From: CAZEWZ01 sp964516765
GTDB lineage: Bacteria; Bacteroidota; Bacteroidia; Flavobacteriales; UBA7430
Length of the DNA stretch: 64,000 bases
Direction of reading: 5' to 3'
Assembly (NCBI GenBank): GCA_964516765.1
Contig: CAZEWZ010000005.1
Coordinates: 34,312-98,311 of the forward strand
Shown here: one piece after another, positions 17,338 through 25,482 of the stretch
How positions within the stretch are numbered: position 1 is the first letter of the stretch
Layout: each line of letters begins with the position of its first letter
Translations under genes and position numbers: made by a program
Notes under the pieces: generated by a model
Database searches by the model: none
What the model was told of the DNA's origin: nothing
What the model saw: only the letters and a program-made list of their open reading frames with translations

Positions 17338-18213
17338 TTATTCTTTTGATTTTAGATACGCATTCAATAAAATAGTCATTAATATGATCAGAGCACCAAG
17401 ATAGAATTCATTAGACATGATTTCAGTTTCACCGAAAATAAAAAGTGCAAGTATAACGCCATAAATTGGCTCAAGATTAGTAGTAATACTTACGGTGAAT
17501 GGACTTAATTTCTTAAGTACTTCAATGCCAAGTAGAAAAGCTATAGCCGTACAAATCACTCCAAGTATAAATATATAAATCCAATCAAATCCAATAGGTA
17601 ACATAGAAAATATAGAAAATTGCCCAGTTACTATTAAATAAAATGTCACTGAAATAACTCCCCCTAACATATTATAAATAGCTATCGAATGGGAGGAATT
17701 TTTTTTTATCAGCACTGCATTCCAGACGGAGAAAATAGCAGCCAATAGTGCTGAGATGACACTCAATACAATCCCTAGACTAAATTCATTTTCAAAAGCA
17801 AAAATTATAGAGATTCCACTAATTACAAATATACTCAAAATGAGCTCATAGAGCTTGATCTTGGTTTTAAAAAAAATAGGCTCAATGAGAGCTACAAAGA
17901 AAGAGCATGAGGATAGACAGCATAGTGTAACAGAAACATTTGAAACTTTTAAAGCTTCAAAAAATGTAACCCAATGAGCTGCTGTGATTAATCCAACAAA
18001 TAGCATTTGCCCCCTTGAACTATTGCTGATTAATTCATTTTTTTTATTAAATATCCCATAAATGGCAAGACTTAAAAAAGCGATGAGCATTCTATCAATA
18101 ACGATAAATTGAGATGGCATGTCAATGAGTTTCCCTAAAATTCCTGTAAAGCCCCATACTATAACTGTCGCATGCAGAATAAGATAATAATGTGATTTTT
18201 TAGAAATATTCAT
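17338..18213 (-). CDS. EamA/DMT-superfamily transporter
   Basis: A 291-aa integral membrane protein with about ten hydrophobic helices in two EamA halves, the usual layout of drug/metabolite transporters of the RhaT/YdcZ type. Recognisable EamA text includes VIVWGFTGILGKLI in the first helix, AAHWVTFFEALKVSNVSVTL around 75 and LEPIYGVILALFIFGE near the C terminus. The substrate cannot be told from sequence. It is separated from the upstream gene by a terminator and is followed at once by trmN6. Confidence 0.85.
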   Translation of the reverse strand: MNISKKSHYYLILHATVIVWGFTGILGKLIDMPSQFIVIDRMLIAFLSLAIYGIFNKKNELISNSSRGQMLFVGLITAAHWVTFFEALKVSNVSVTLCCLSSCSFFVALIEPIFFKTKIKLYELILSIFVISGISIIFAFENEFSLGIVLSVISALLAAIFSVWNAVLIKKNSSHSIAIYNMLGGVISVTFYLIVTGQFSIFSMLPIGFDWIYIFILGVICTAIAFLLGIEVLKKLSPFTVSITTNLEPIYGVILALFIFGETEIMSNEFYLGALIILMTILLNAYLKSKE

Positions 18214-18221
18214 AAAAAAAA

Positions 18222-18241
18222 GTTCGGAATCACTTCCGAAC
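18222..18241 (-). terminator. Rho-independent terminator after the SPT-like gene
   Basis: GTTCGGAA-TCAC-TTCCGAAC forms a perfect 8-bp stem with a 4-nt loop. On the minus strand it runs into eight T (plus-strand A-run 18214-18221). It lies about 27 bp after the stop codon of the aminotransferase-like gene and immediately before the EamA start. Confidence 0.85.
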
Positions 18242-18267
18242 TCATGTAATTTAGAAATTATATTATT

Positions 18268-19509
18268 TTAAATACAGGCAATTTGCTCAGAAATATACTC
18301 CCCTCTAGCTAACTTTTCCTTAATCTCAGAAAAACATTTAATTGTATAATCTACTTCATCTAGGGTATGTACAGCTGTAGGAATAAGCCGTAATAAAATT
18401 ACTCCCTTTGGAACGACAGGATAAGTAACAATGGAACAGAAAATATTAAAATTTTCTCTGAGGTCAAAAGTTAAATTAGTAGCTTCTCCAACTCCCCCAG
18501 ATAAATACACAGGGGTTACAGCAGACTGAGTTTTCCCAAGATCAAACCCTGCTTGTTTCAAACCAGATTGTAAAGCAGTTGCTATTTCCCACAACTTATC
18601 CTTTTGCACAGTTCCTCTACGCATGATTTCTAATCGCTTAATAGCACCAATAACTAATGGCATTGGAAGAGACTTTGCGTAAATTTGAGAACGCATATTA
18701 TATCTAAGAAATTCAACAACATCTGAGCTAGAGGAAACAAATGCACCTACTGAAGCAAAAGATTTAGCAAATGTTCCAAAAAGAACATCAATGTGTTCGT
18801 GGCATCCCAATTCTTCTCCTGAACCAAAACCAGTTTTCCCCATAGTTCCAACACCATGAGCATCATCAACAAAAAGTCTGAACTCGAATTTACTTTTTAA
18901 GGAGACTACACCATTAAGATCTCCTAAATCACCAGACATACCAAAAACACCTTCAGTTATTACAAGTATAGCCCCACCTGTACTTGCTACAATTTTTGTG
19001 GCTCTTTCAAGTTGCTTCTCTAAGTTAATCATGTCATTGTGAGGATAAACAAATCGTTTTCCTAAATGCAGTCTTAGACCATCAATGATACATGCATGAC
19101 ATTCACTATCATAGACAATAACATCATTACGATCAACTAGAGCATCAACTGCGGAAAGCATTCCTTGGTATCCAAAGTTTAATAAAATAGTATCTTCTTT
19201 TTGAACATAGTCAGACAATTGCTCTTCCAATAATTCGTGTTGACTGGTGTTACCAGACATCATTCTAGAGCCCATAGGATAGCCAAGACCCCAGTCTTTG
19301 GATGCTTGAATATCTACTGCTCTGACTTCAGGATGATTGGAGAGTCCAAGATAATTATTAATACTCCATGTGAGAACTTTCTTTCCTCTAAACATCATCT
19401 TACTGGCAATCTCTCCTTCTAATTTAGGAAAGGTGAAATAACCATGAACATCTTTAGCATGTTGCCCAAGCGGCCCTCTGTTTAGTCTTATCTTTTCAAA
19501 TAAATCCAT
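18268..19509 (-). CDS. Alpha-oxoamine synthase family PLP enzyme (serine palmitoyltransferase / cysteate acyltransferase-like)
   Basis: PLP enzyme of the alpha-oxoamine synthase family (SPT, KBL, BioF, HemA), 413 aa from ATG 19509 (an in-frame ATG 24 bp upstream is possible). Visible features are WSINNYLGLSNHPEV, GSRMMSGNTSQHELLE, FVDDAHGVGTMG (PLP-binding Asp/His) and FGTFAKSFASVGAF, which holds the Schiff-base lysine in FAKS. The Bacteroidota subgroup beginning MDLFEKIRLNRGPLGQHAKD is usually annotated as 2-amino-3-ketobutyrate CoA ligase or aminotransferase. It is a candidate for making the long-chain base of sphingolipids or of sulfonolipids (capnine). Without a threonine dehydrogenase neighbour the KBL assignment is weak. 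It has its own terminator and diverges from bamD. Confidence 0.8.
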   Translation of the reverse strand: MDLFEKIRLNRGPLGQHAKDVHGYFTFPKLEGEIASKMMFRGKKVLTWSINNYLGLSNHPEVRAVDIQASKDWGLGYPMGSRMMSGNTSQHELLEEQLSDYVQKEDTILLNFGYQGMLSAVDALVDRNDVIVYDSECHACIIDGLRLHLGKRFVYPHNDMINLEKQLERATKIVASTGGAILVITEGVFGMSGDLGDLNGVVSLKSKFEFRLFVDDAHGVGTMGKTGFGSGEELGCHEHIDVLFGTFAKSFASVGAFVSSSSDVVEFLRYNMRSQIYAKSLPMPLVIGAIKRLEIMRRGTVQKDKLWEIATALQSGLKQAGFDLGKTQSAVTPVYLSGGVGEATNLTFDLRENFNIFCSIVTYPVVPKGVILLRLIPTAVHTLDEVDYTIKCFSEIKEKLARGEYISEQIACI

Positions 19510-19610
19510 TTTTTTTATTTTATAGACTTGCAAAAATACGAATTGATATGCTTATCACAAAATTGTAAGTGATAAGTAGATAAATAATATGTTAAATTTC
19601 TTTTAAATGA

Positions 19611-19618
19611 TATCTTTG
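19611..19618 (+). promoter_or_regulatory. Candidate -7 box (TATCTTTG) four bases before the bamD start
   Basis: TATCTTTG matches TAnnTTTG exactly and ends only 4 nt before the bamD ATG at 19623. Transcription would start at or within a few bases of the start codon, giving a leaderless or near-leaderless mRNA. GTTAAA 20 bp upstream is a weak -33 candidate. Confidence 0.5.
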
Positions 19619-19622
19619 TACG

Positions 19623-20417
19623 ATGAAAACTAAGATTTATTTTTACATATTTTTTAGCTTTAGTATTCTTTTGAGTGCGTGTAGTGGGTATCAGAAAATT
19701 CTAAAAAGCTCGGATTTGAATTATAAATTCGAGAAAGGATTGGAATATTATGCTAATGAAGACTACATAAAAGCTTTCCCATTATTTGATGAACTTCTTC
19801 TTTTGTACAGAGGGACAGACAAAGCAGAAGAAGTTTATTACTTCTATTGTAAAACAGAATACAAAAAGGGGAATTTATTATCTGCTGCTTATCATTTTAA
19901 TAACTTTTCCAATACATACAAGACAAACAAGTACACTGAAGAGTGTGCTTATTTAACTGTTTACTGTTATTATTTACTTTCGCCCAAACATAGCTTAGAT
20001 CAATTAAGCACCTACAAAGCTCTTGATGAAATTGATGTGTTTCTGGACAAATATCCATCAAGTTCTTATGTGGTAAAATGTCTAGATCTAAAATCGAAAC
20101 TAGAATTTAAGATTGAAAAGAAATCTTTTGAAAATGCAAAACTTTATTTTACGACAGAAAATTACAAATCTGCTATTCATGCTCTAAATCAGACACTTCT
20201 TGAGTATCAAAATTCGTTATTTAAAGAGGAAATCTTATTTTTGCTACTTAAAAGCTATTATTTACTTGCAGAAAATAGCATAGAAGAAAAGAAAGACAAA
20301 CGAATTAAAGATACTATTTTTGCTTTTAATCAATTCAAAAATAGTTATCCCGACAGTAATTATAGAATCGAATCAAAAAGAATTTTTAAACAAGTAAAAT
20401 TATTGCGTAAAAATTAG
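19623..20417 (+). CDS. bamD: Outer membrane assembly lipoprotein BamD
   Basis: BamD is the essential lipoprotein partner of BamA in beta-barrel insertion. The 264-aa product starts with a lipoprotein signal peptide (FSILLSACSG, acylated Cys at about 20). It then has TPR-like repeats: YKFEKGLEYYANEDYIKAFPLFDELL, then AEEVYYFYCKTEYKKGNLLSAAYHF, and a third pair around 150-190. The order bamD-rpoZ-coaBC-DUF4835-recN is a well-known conserved Bacteroidota cluster and supports the call. Confidence 0.92.
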   Translation: MKTKIYFYIFFSFSILLSACSGYQKILKSSDLNYKFEKGLEYYANEDYIKAFPLFDELLLLYRGTDKAEEVYYFYCKTEYKKGNLLSAAYHFNNFSNTYKTNKYTEECAYLTVYCYYLLSPKHSLDQLSTYKALDEIDVFLDKYPSSSYVVKCLDLKSKLEFKIEKKSFENAKLYFTTENYKSAIHALNQTLLEYQNSLFKEEILFLLLKSYYLLAENSIEEKKDKRIKDTIFAFNQFKNSYPDSNYRIESKRIFKQVKLLRKN

Positions 20418-20430
20418 TAATATTATAATT

Positions 20431-20754
20431 ATGGACTACAAAAAAACATCAGCATCCAAGACAACATTAACTAATGATAATAAGTTGTTGGAAGACAAAT
20501 TAGGAAATATCTACAATGCAATTTCTGTTTTAGAAAAAAGATCAAATCAAATTGGTCATGACTTAAAAGAAGAATTGATTGCAAAGTTAGATGAGTTTGC
20601 TACTCACAATGATAATTTAGAGGAAATCTTTGAAAACAAAGAACAAATTGAGGTTTCAAAATTTTACGAAAAGTTACCAAAACCTACGTTAATAGCTCTA
20701 CGTGAGCTAATGGATGATGAGTTGTTTATAAATACTCCCAAAGAGGAAGAATAA
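20431..20754 (+). CDS. rpoZ: RNA polymerase subunit omega (Rpb6-like)
   Basis: A 107-aa protein matching the Bacteroidota form of the omega/Rpb6 subunit, which aids assembly and stability of beta-prime. The key segment is GNIYNAISVLEKRSNQIG near residues 26-43, the omega helix carrying the conserved AxxxxKR pattern, followed by LDEFATHNDNLEEIFENKEQ. It is 13 bp after bamD and 9 bp before coaBC, within one operon. Bacteroidota omega is divergent from the proteobacterial protein and is often annotated only as Rpb6-domain or hypothetical. Confidence 0.88.
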   Translation: MDYKKTSASKTTLTNDNKLLEDKLGNIYNAISVLEKRSNQIGHDLKEELIAKLDEFATHNDNLEEIFENKEQIEVSKFYEKLPKPTLIALRELMDDELFINTPKEEE

Positions 20755-20763
20755 CTCTTAAAT

Positions 20764-21966
20764 ATGCTTCGTGGTAAAAACATTCTTCTAGGAGTTACCG
20801 GTGGAATCGCCGCTTATAAATCCGCTGAACTTGTACGCTGTTTTATTAAACATGGAGCCATTGTAAAATGTGTTATAACTCCTGCCGCGAAAGAATTTGT
20901 CAGCACATTAACACTTTCTACTCTATCAAAAAATGAAGTATTCTCTTCATTAATTACTGAAGAGGAGAATCCCAGGTGGAACGATCATGTTAGTCTTGGT
21001 ATTTGGGCAGATTATATGGTAATTGCTCCAGCCACAGCTAACACATTGAGCAAAATGTGTCATGGGTCATGTGACAATCTTTTACTTGCTACCTATCTTT
21101 CAGCCAAGTGTCCTGTTTATTTTGCTCCTGCTATGGACCTTGACATGTATTCCCACCCAAGCACAATCAAAAATATAGAAGCATTAAAGTCCTTTGGAAA
21201 CATAGAAATTCCATCCGAAATAGGAGAACTGGCAAGTGGTCTTAATGGAAAAGGAAGGATGGCAGAACCACAAAACATTTGTATAGCTGTTCATGAAGAT
21301 ATTCTTAAAAAATCTCCTTTATTAAATCAAAAAGTTTTAATTACTGCAGGACCTACTCACGAGGCTATCGATCCTGTGCGATATATTGGAAATAGATCCT
21401 CAGGAAAAATGGGTAGTGCCCTAGCATTAAATTTCGCGAATAAAGGCGCTAATGTATCACTTATTCTTGGACCTTCTGCAGAAAACCCAATACATCAAAA
21501 TATTGTTATTACAAGAGTGGAAAGCGCTCAACAAATGTTTAACCAAGTGATGAGCTTATTTAATGATTCTACAATCGTAGTTTGTTCTGCTGCTGTAGTT
21601 GATTACACTCCTAAAAAAGTGTTCTCTAAGAAAATAAAAAAAAGTGGGAATTTTTTACAAATTAACTTAAAAAAAACAAAAGATATCTTATCCACCCTAG
21701 GAGGAATAAAAAAAAATCAATTCTTGATAGGATTTGCACTTGAGACTGATAATGAATTAGAAGAGGCAAAAAGAAAATTAACAGATAAAAATTTAGACCT
21801 AATTGTTTTAAATTCACTTCAAGACCCAGGAGCTGGATTTCAATATGATACAAACAAGATAACTCTAATTAATAAAATGAATAAAATGTTTAAATTTGAG
21901 TTGAAATCAAAGAATGAGGTTGCAGAAGATATTATTCAACACATATTAATAGAAATAAATGCTTAG
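20764..21966 (+). CDS. coaBC: Bifunctional phosphopantothenoylcysteine decarboxylase / phosphopantothenate-cysteine ligase
   Basis: Two steps of coenzyme A synthesis in one 400-aa cytoplasmic protein. The N-terminal flavoprotein CoaC domain (about 1-180) has GVTGGIAAYKSAELVR and APATANTLSKMCHGSCDNLL, and FAPAMDLDMYSHP with the PxMNxxMW-like motif (Asp replaces the usual Asn). The C-terminal CoaB domain (about 185-400) has LITAGPTHEAIDPVRYIGNRSSGKMG and a D-x-I-V-L-N segment before the end. It overlaps the DUF4835 gene by 8 bp. Confidence 0.95.
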   Translation: MLRGKNILLGVTGGIAAYKSAELVRCFIKHGAIVKCVITPAAKEFVSTLTLSTLSKNEVFSSLITEEENPRWNDHVSLGIWADYMVIAPATANTLSKMCHGSCDNLLLATYLSAKCPVYFAPAMDLDMYSHPSTIKNIEALKSFGNIEIPSEIGELASGLNGKGRMAEPQNICIAVHEDILKKSPLLNQKVLITAGPTHEAIDPVRYIGNRSSGKMGSALALNFANKGANVSLILGPSAENPIHQNIVITRVESAQQMFNQVMSLFNDSTIVVCSAAVVDYTPKKVFSKKIKKSGNFLQINLKKTKDILSTLGGIKKNQFLIGFALETDNELEEAKRKLTDKNLDLIVLNSLQDPGAGFQYDTNKITLINKMNKMFKFELKSKNEVAEDIIQHILIEINA

Positions 21967-22870
21967 AATTACCTGTTATATTTTTTTAGTTAGTTCATTT
22001 TTTCAATTATCAGCACAAGAACTAAATTGTAGAGTTCAAATTAATTCCCAAAAGATTCAAGGTTCTGATCGACAGAAATTTATGACTATGCGAACTGCCA
22101 TGACAGAATTCATGAATAATACAAGATGGACAAATGACATATATTCCTCAGAAGAACGAATTGAATGTAATTTAATTGTTAATCTCACCAGTCAAATAGG
22201 GAATGATGGATATAATGGAAATATCACAATAAAATCTACAAGACCAATCTTCAGAACCTCATATAATTCTCCTATTCTGAATTTATTAGACTCTGATTTT
22301 AGTTTTAAATATGTTGAAAACGAAACGCTTGAATTTAATGAACATAACCATGGCTCAAACCTCATAGCAATTTTAGCTTACTACGCTTATATCATTATTG
22401 GTATGGACTACGATACTTTTTCTTCAATGGGGGGGGAGCGTTTTTTTATAAAGGCTGAAAAGGTAATGAATAATGCGCAAGGGGATCAAAATGCAACTGG
22501 CTGGAAATCTTACGAAGGTACAATGAATCGATACTGGTTGATTGAAAACTTACTTCATAATGACTTTAAAGCACTTAGAAGTGGATTATACAGCTATCAT
22601 AATGAAGGTCTTGACATACTTACTGAACAATCAGAATCCGGTAGAGATGAAATTACTTCCGCATTATATAATGTTAAGACCACAGCTGACAGGAAACAAG
22701 GATCATATTTACTAAAAGCCTTCTTTGACGCAAAGGCAGATGAAATTGTTAAAATATATTCCGGCGGATTTGACTTAAATAGAAATGAATTAGTAGAAAT
22801 GCTTAAACAAATAAATCCTTCTAATATGAATAAGTGGGAAAAAATACTTCAAGACCAGAATACTAAATAG
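21959..22870 (+). CDS. DUF4835 family exported protein
   Basis: A 303-aa secreted protein with a signal peptide (CYIFLVSSFFQLSAQELNC). The mature sequence follows the DUF4835 pattern: ELNCRVQINSQKIQGSDRQKF at the N terminus, FMNNTRWTNDIYSSEERIECN, and LIAILAYYAYIIIGMDYDTFSSMGG in the middle. Members are found between coaBC and recN across Bacteroidota, and in some genomes are annotated as the type IX secretion protein PorD; I cannot confirm that role from sequence alone. It probably acts in the periplasm or outer membrane. Confidence 0.85.
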   Translation: MLRITCYIFLVSSFFQLSAQELNCRVQINSQKIQGSDRQKFMTMRTAMTEFMNNTRWTNDIYSSEERIECNLIVNLTSQIGNDGYNGNITIKSTRPIFRTSYNSPILNLLDSDFSFKYVENETLEFNEHNHGSNLIAILAYYAYIIIGMDYDTFSSMGGERFFIKAEKVMNNAQGDQNATGWKSYEGTMNRYWLIENLLHNDFKALRSGLYSYHNEGLDILTEQSESGRDEITSALYNVKTTADRKQGSYLLKAFFDAKADEIVKIYSGGFDLNRNELVEMLKQINPSNMNKWEKILQDQNTK

Positions 22871-22875
22871 GATTT

Positions 22876-24558
22876 ATGCTTCAACACCTATCAATACGGA
22901 ATTACACATTAATTGAAAAATTAGAAATTGACTTTTTTAATGGATTTACTGTAATTACCGGAGAAACTGGATCTGGAAAGTCAATTATCTTGGGGGCATT
23001 GCATCTAATTATGGGCAATCGATCAGATAGTAAAATCTTAATGAATGGGAAAAATAAATGTGTAGTTGAAGGAACATTTTGCCTAGAAAAATACCAATTA
23101 AATTCCTTTTTCACCAAAAATGATTTAGACTTTTTTCCAGAACAGACCATACTAAGAAGAGAGATACATGAAAATGGAAAATCAAGAGCCTTCATCAATG
23201 ATAGCCCAGTAAAATTAGACACTTTAAAAGAATTAGGGACTAAGATAATAGATATTCACTCCCAACACGACAGCTTAATGCTTAATAAGTCTAATTTTCA
23301 ATTACAACTAATTGATCAAATGGCTTGTTCAAACAACACTTCCCATAAAAAGAATCTAACATCATTTAAAAAAGAATTTAATCATGCTAATGACTTATAT
23401 AAGTCGCTATTGCATGCAAAAAAATCCGAAAAAGAAACCAAAGGAAAATTAGATTACTACAGTTATTTACTTCAAGAATTAAAGACCGTTGACTTGCTAG
23501 AAGATGAAAAAATAAATCTAGAATCTAATATCCAAATTTCTGAGAATAGAGATTATGTTCTCCAATCATTACAAAAGATTTCTTTTTTATTAGAGAAGAA
23601 CCATCAAACCAGCCCAATTCTCCCCCAATTGGTTGACTTACATAAGAGCTTAGATAAAATCTCAAATATGAATAGCGACTATAAAGATTTGTCTGATAGA
23701 TTTTCAATTATCTTAATAGAACTTTCTGATTTGAGCAAAGAAAGTGAGCAATTGGCAGCTAATATGGACAGTCAATATGTCAATCTTCAAGAATTGAATG
23801 ATCGTATAAACTTGATTAATCAGCTTGAACAGAAACACCAAACAAATCGATTTGAAGATCTTTTAAGCAAAGAAGCAGAACTTGAAAAAAAGGTAAATAG
23901 TTATATTTCAATGGAAGCAGAAGTTCTCTCCTTAGAAAAACAAATAGAAAAAGTTAATATTAGTCTAGAATCGCTTATTTGTAAGATTACAAAACAAAGA
24001 AAACTAGTACTTCCAGAAATTCAATCATATGTAGAAATGCAGATACAAAAAATGGGAATCAAGAATGGGAAATTTAAGATTCAAATGAACAAAAAACATA
24101 GTCCAAACGAAAGTGGTGCTGATGAGATTCAATTTTTGTTCTCGGGTAACAAAGGCATATCCCTTAAAGACATAAGCAAAGTTGCCTCTGGAGGTGAGAC
24201 ATCAAGACTAATGCTTTCAATTAAATCTCTTTTGAACAATCACATAAAAATGCCTACCCTAATTTTGGATGAAATTGATGCAGGAGTATCAGGAGAAATT
24301 GCTGGAAAAATGGCGAATTTATTGCAGAATATTTCATTAAACACCCAACTTATTGTTATCAGTCACTTACCCCAAGTTGCTGCAAAAGCAGATAATCATT
24401 ATAAAGTTCAAAAAATTGACAACAGCAAAAAAACAGAAACAACAATATTTCGTTTAGACGAAAAAGGGAAAATTGAAGAACTTACAAAAATGCTTAGTGG
24501 TGAAACACTCAGTCAAGCTGCTAGAGAGAATGCTATAGCACTTCGAATGAATACTTGA
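22876..24558 (+). CDS. recN: DNA repair protein RecN
   Basis: SMC-like ATPase that gathers DNA ends during double-strand-break repair. At 560 aa it has the full architecture: Walker A TGETGSGKSIILGAL near 28-41, the IIDIHSQHDSLML Q-loop region, coiled-coil arms about 150-380, the ABC signature ASGGETSRLMLSIKSLL near 435-450, Walker B LILDEIDAGVSGE, and VISHLPQVAAKADNHY near the C terminus. It is 5 bp after the DUF4835 gene and ends the bamD operon. Confidence 0.95.
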   Translation: MLQHLSIRNYTLIEKLEIDFFNGFTVITGETGSGKSIILGALHLIMGNRSDSKILMNGKNKCVVEGTFCLEKYQLNSFFTKNDLDFFPEQTILRREIHENGKSRAFINDSPVKLDTLKELGTKIIDIHSQHDSLMLNKSNFQLQLIDQMACSNNTSHKKNLTSFKKEFNHANDLYKSLLHAKKSEKETKGKLDYYSYLLQELKTVDLLEDEKINLESNIQISENRDYVLQSLQKISFLLEKNHQTSPILPQLVDLHKSLDKISNMNSDYKDLSDRFSIILIELSDLSKESEQLAANMDSQYVNLQELNDRINLINQLEQKHQTNRFEDLLSKEAELEKKVNSYISMEAEVLSLEKQIEKVNISLESLICKITKQRKLVLPEIQSYVEMQIQKMGIKNGKFKIQMNKKHSPNESGADEIQFLFSGNKGISLKDISKVASGGETSRLMLSIKSLLNNHIKMPTLILDEIDAGVSGEIAGKMANLLQNISLNTQLIVISHLPQVAAKADNHYKVQKIDNSKKTETTIFRLDEKGKIEELTKMLSGETLSQAARENAIALRMNT

Positions 24559-24604
24559 ATAATTTATTTAAATTTATATTTACAAAAATAATTAGCAAAA
24601 TCAC

Positions 24605-25417
24605 ATGTTACTAAAAGGGAAAAAGGGAATTATTTTCGGTGCCTTAGATTCTAAATCTATTGCTTGGAAAGTGGCCGAGGAAGCAAATAAACAAGGAGCA
24701 ATATTTGTTCTTACAAACGCACCAATTGCATTACGTATGGGCTCTATCAATGATCTTGCAAATAAATGTGATGCTCAAGTAGTTGCTGCTGATGCTACAT
24801 CCATGGATGATTTAGAGAATCTTTTTGAGAAATCTCAAGAAATTCTCGGAGGCAAACTAGATTTCATTTTGCATTCTATCGGTATGTCTGTAAATGTAAG
24901 AAAAGGAAAACATTACACTGGTCTAAACCATGACTTCATGATTAAAGGGGTAGATGTATCCTCTATGTCATTTCATAAAATTATGCAGACAGCAATGAAA
25001 TTTGATGCAATGAATGAGTGGGGTTCAATAGTGGCTCTTTCTTATATCGCTGCTCAAAGAACATTCCCTGATTACAATGACATGGCTGATAACAAAGCTT
25101 ATTTAGAATCGATTGCACGAAGCTTCGGATATCATTACGGTAAACTAAAAAAAGTCCGAGTAAACACTATATCTCAATCCCCAACAATGACTACTGCCGG
25201 AAGCGGAGTAAAAGGTTTTGATGGGTTCTTCAAATATGCAGATTTAATATCACCTCTGGGAAATGCCTCATCATACGACTGTGCTAATTATGTAATTTCA
25301 TTATTTTCAGATTTTACTAGAATGGTAACAATGCAAAACTTATTTCACGATGGTGGATTTTCTTTTACTGGGGTAAGTCAAGAAATATTAGAGAAAATAT
25401 CAGAAAACAAAGAATAA
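24605..25417 (+). CDS. fabI: Enoyl-[acyl-carrier-protein] reductase (NADH)
   Basis: Reduces the trans-2 double bond in the last step of each fatty-acid elongation cycle. The 270-aa short-chain dehydrogenase has the FabI-type nucleotide motif GIIFGALDSKSIAWKVA instead of the classical GxxxGxG. Its catalytic pattern is Tyr-x6-Lys in DYNDMADNK, with the preceding ALSYIAAQR. SPTMTTAGSGVKGF follows in the substrate loop. It lies 46 bp after recN and is bounded downstream by a strong bidirectional terminator. Confidence 0.95.
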   Translation: MLLKGKKGIIFGALDSKSIAWKVAEEANKQGAIFVLTNAPIALRMGSINDLANKCDAQVVAADATSMDDLENLFEKSQEILGGKLDFILHSIGMSVNVRKGKHYTGLNHDFMIKGVDVSSMSFHKIMQTAMKFDAMNEWGSIVALSYIAAQRTFPDYNDMADNKAYLESIARSFGYHYGKLKKVRVNTISQSPTMTTAGSGVKGFDGFFKYADLISPLGNASSYDCANYVISLFSDFTRMVTMQNLFHDGGFSFTGVSQEILEKISENKE

Positions 25418-25427
25418 AAATTATTAT

Positions 25428-25472
25428 TTATTACAAAATAAAAGGCGCACTGCGTCTTTTATTTTGTAATAA
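25428..25472. terminator. Bidirectional terminator between fabI and clpC
   Basis: TTATTACAAAATAAAAG and CTTTTATTTTGTAATAA form a perfect 17-bp inverted repeat around GCGCACTGCGT. The inner bases can add four more pairs (one G-U), leaving a 3-nt loop. Both arms are A/T-rich on the outside, so it can terminate the convergent fabI and clpC transcripts. Confidence 0.88.
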
Positions 25473-25482
25473 ATGAATTCAC

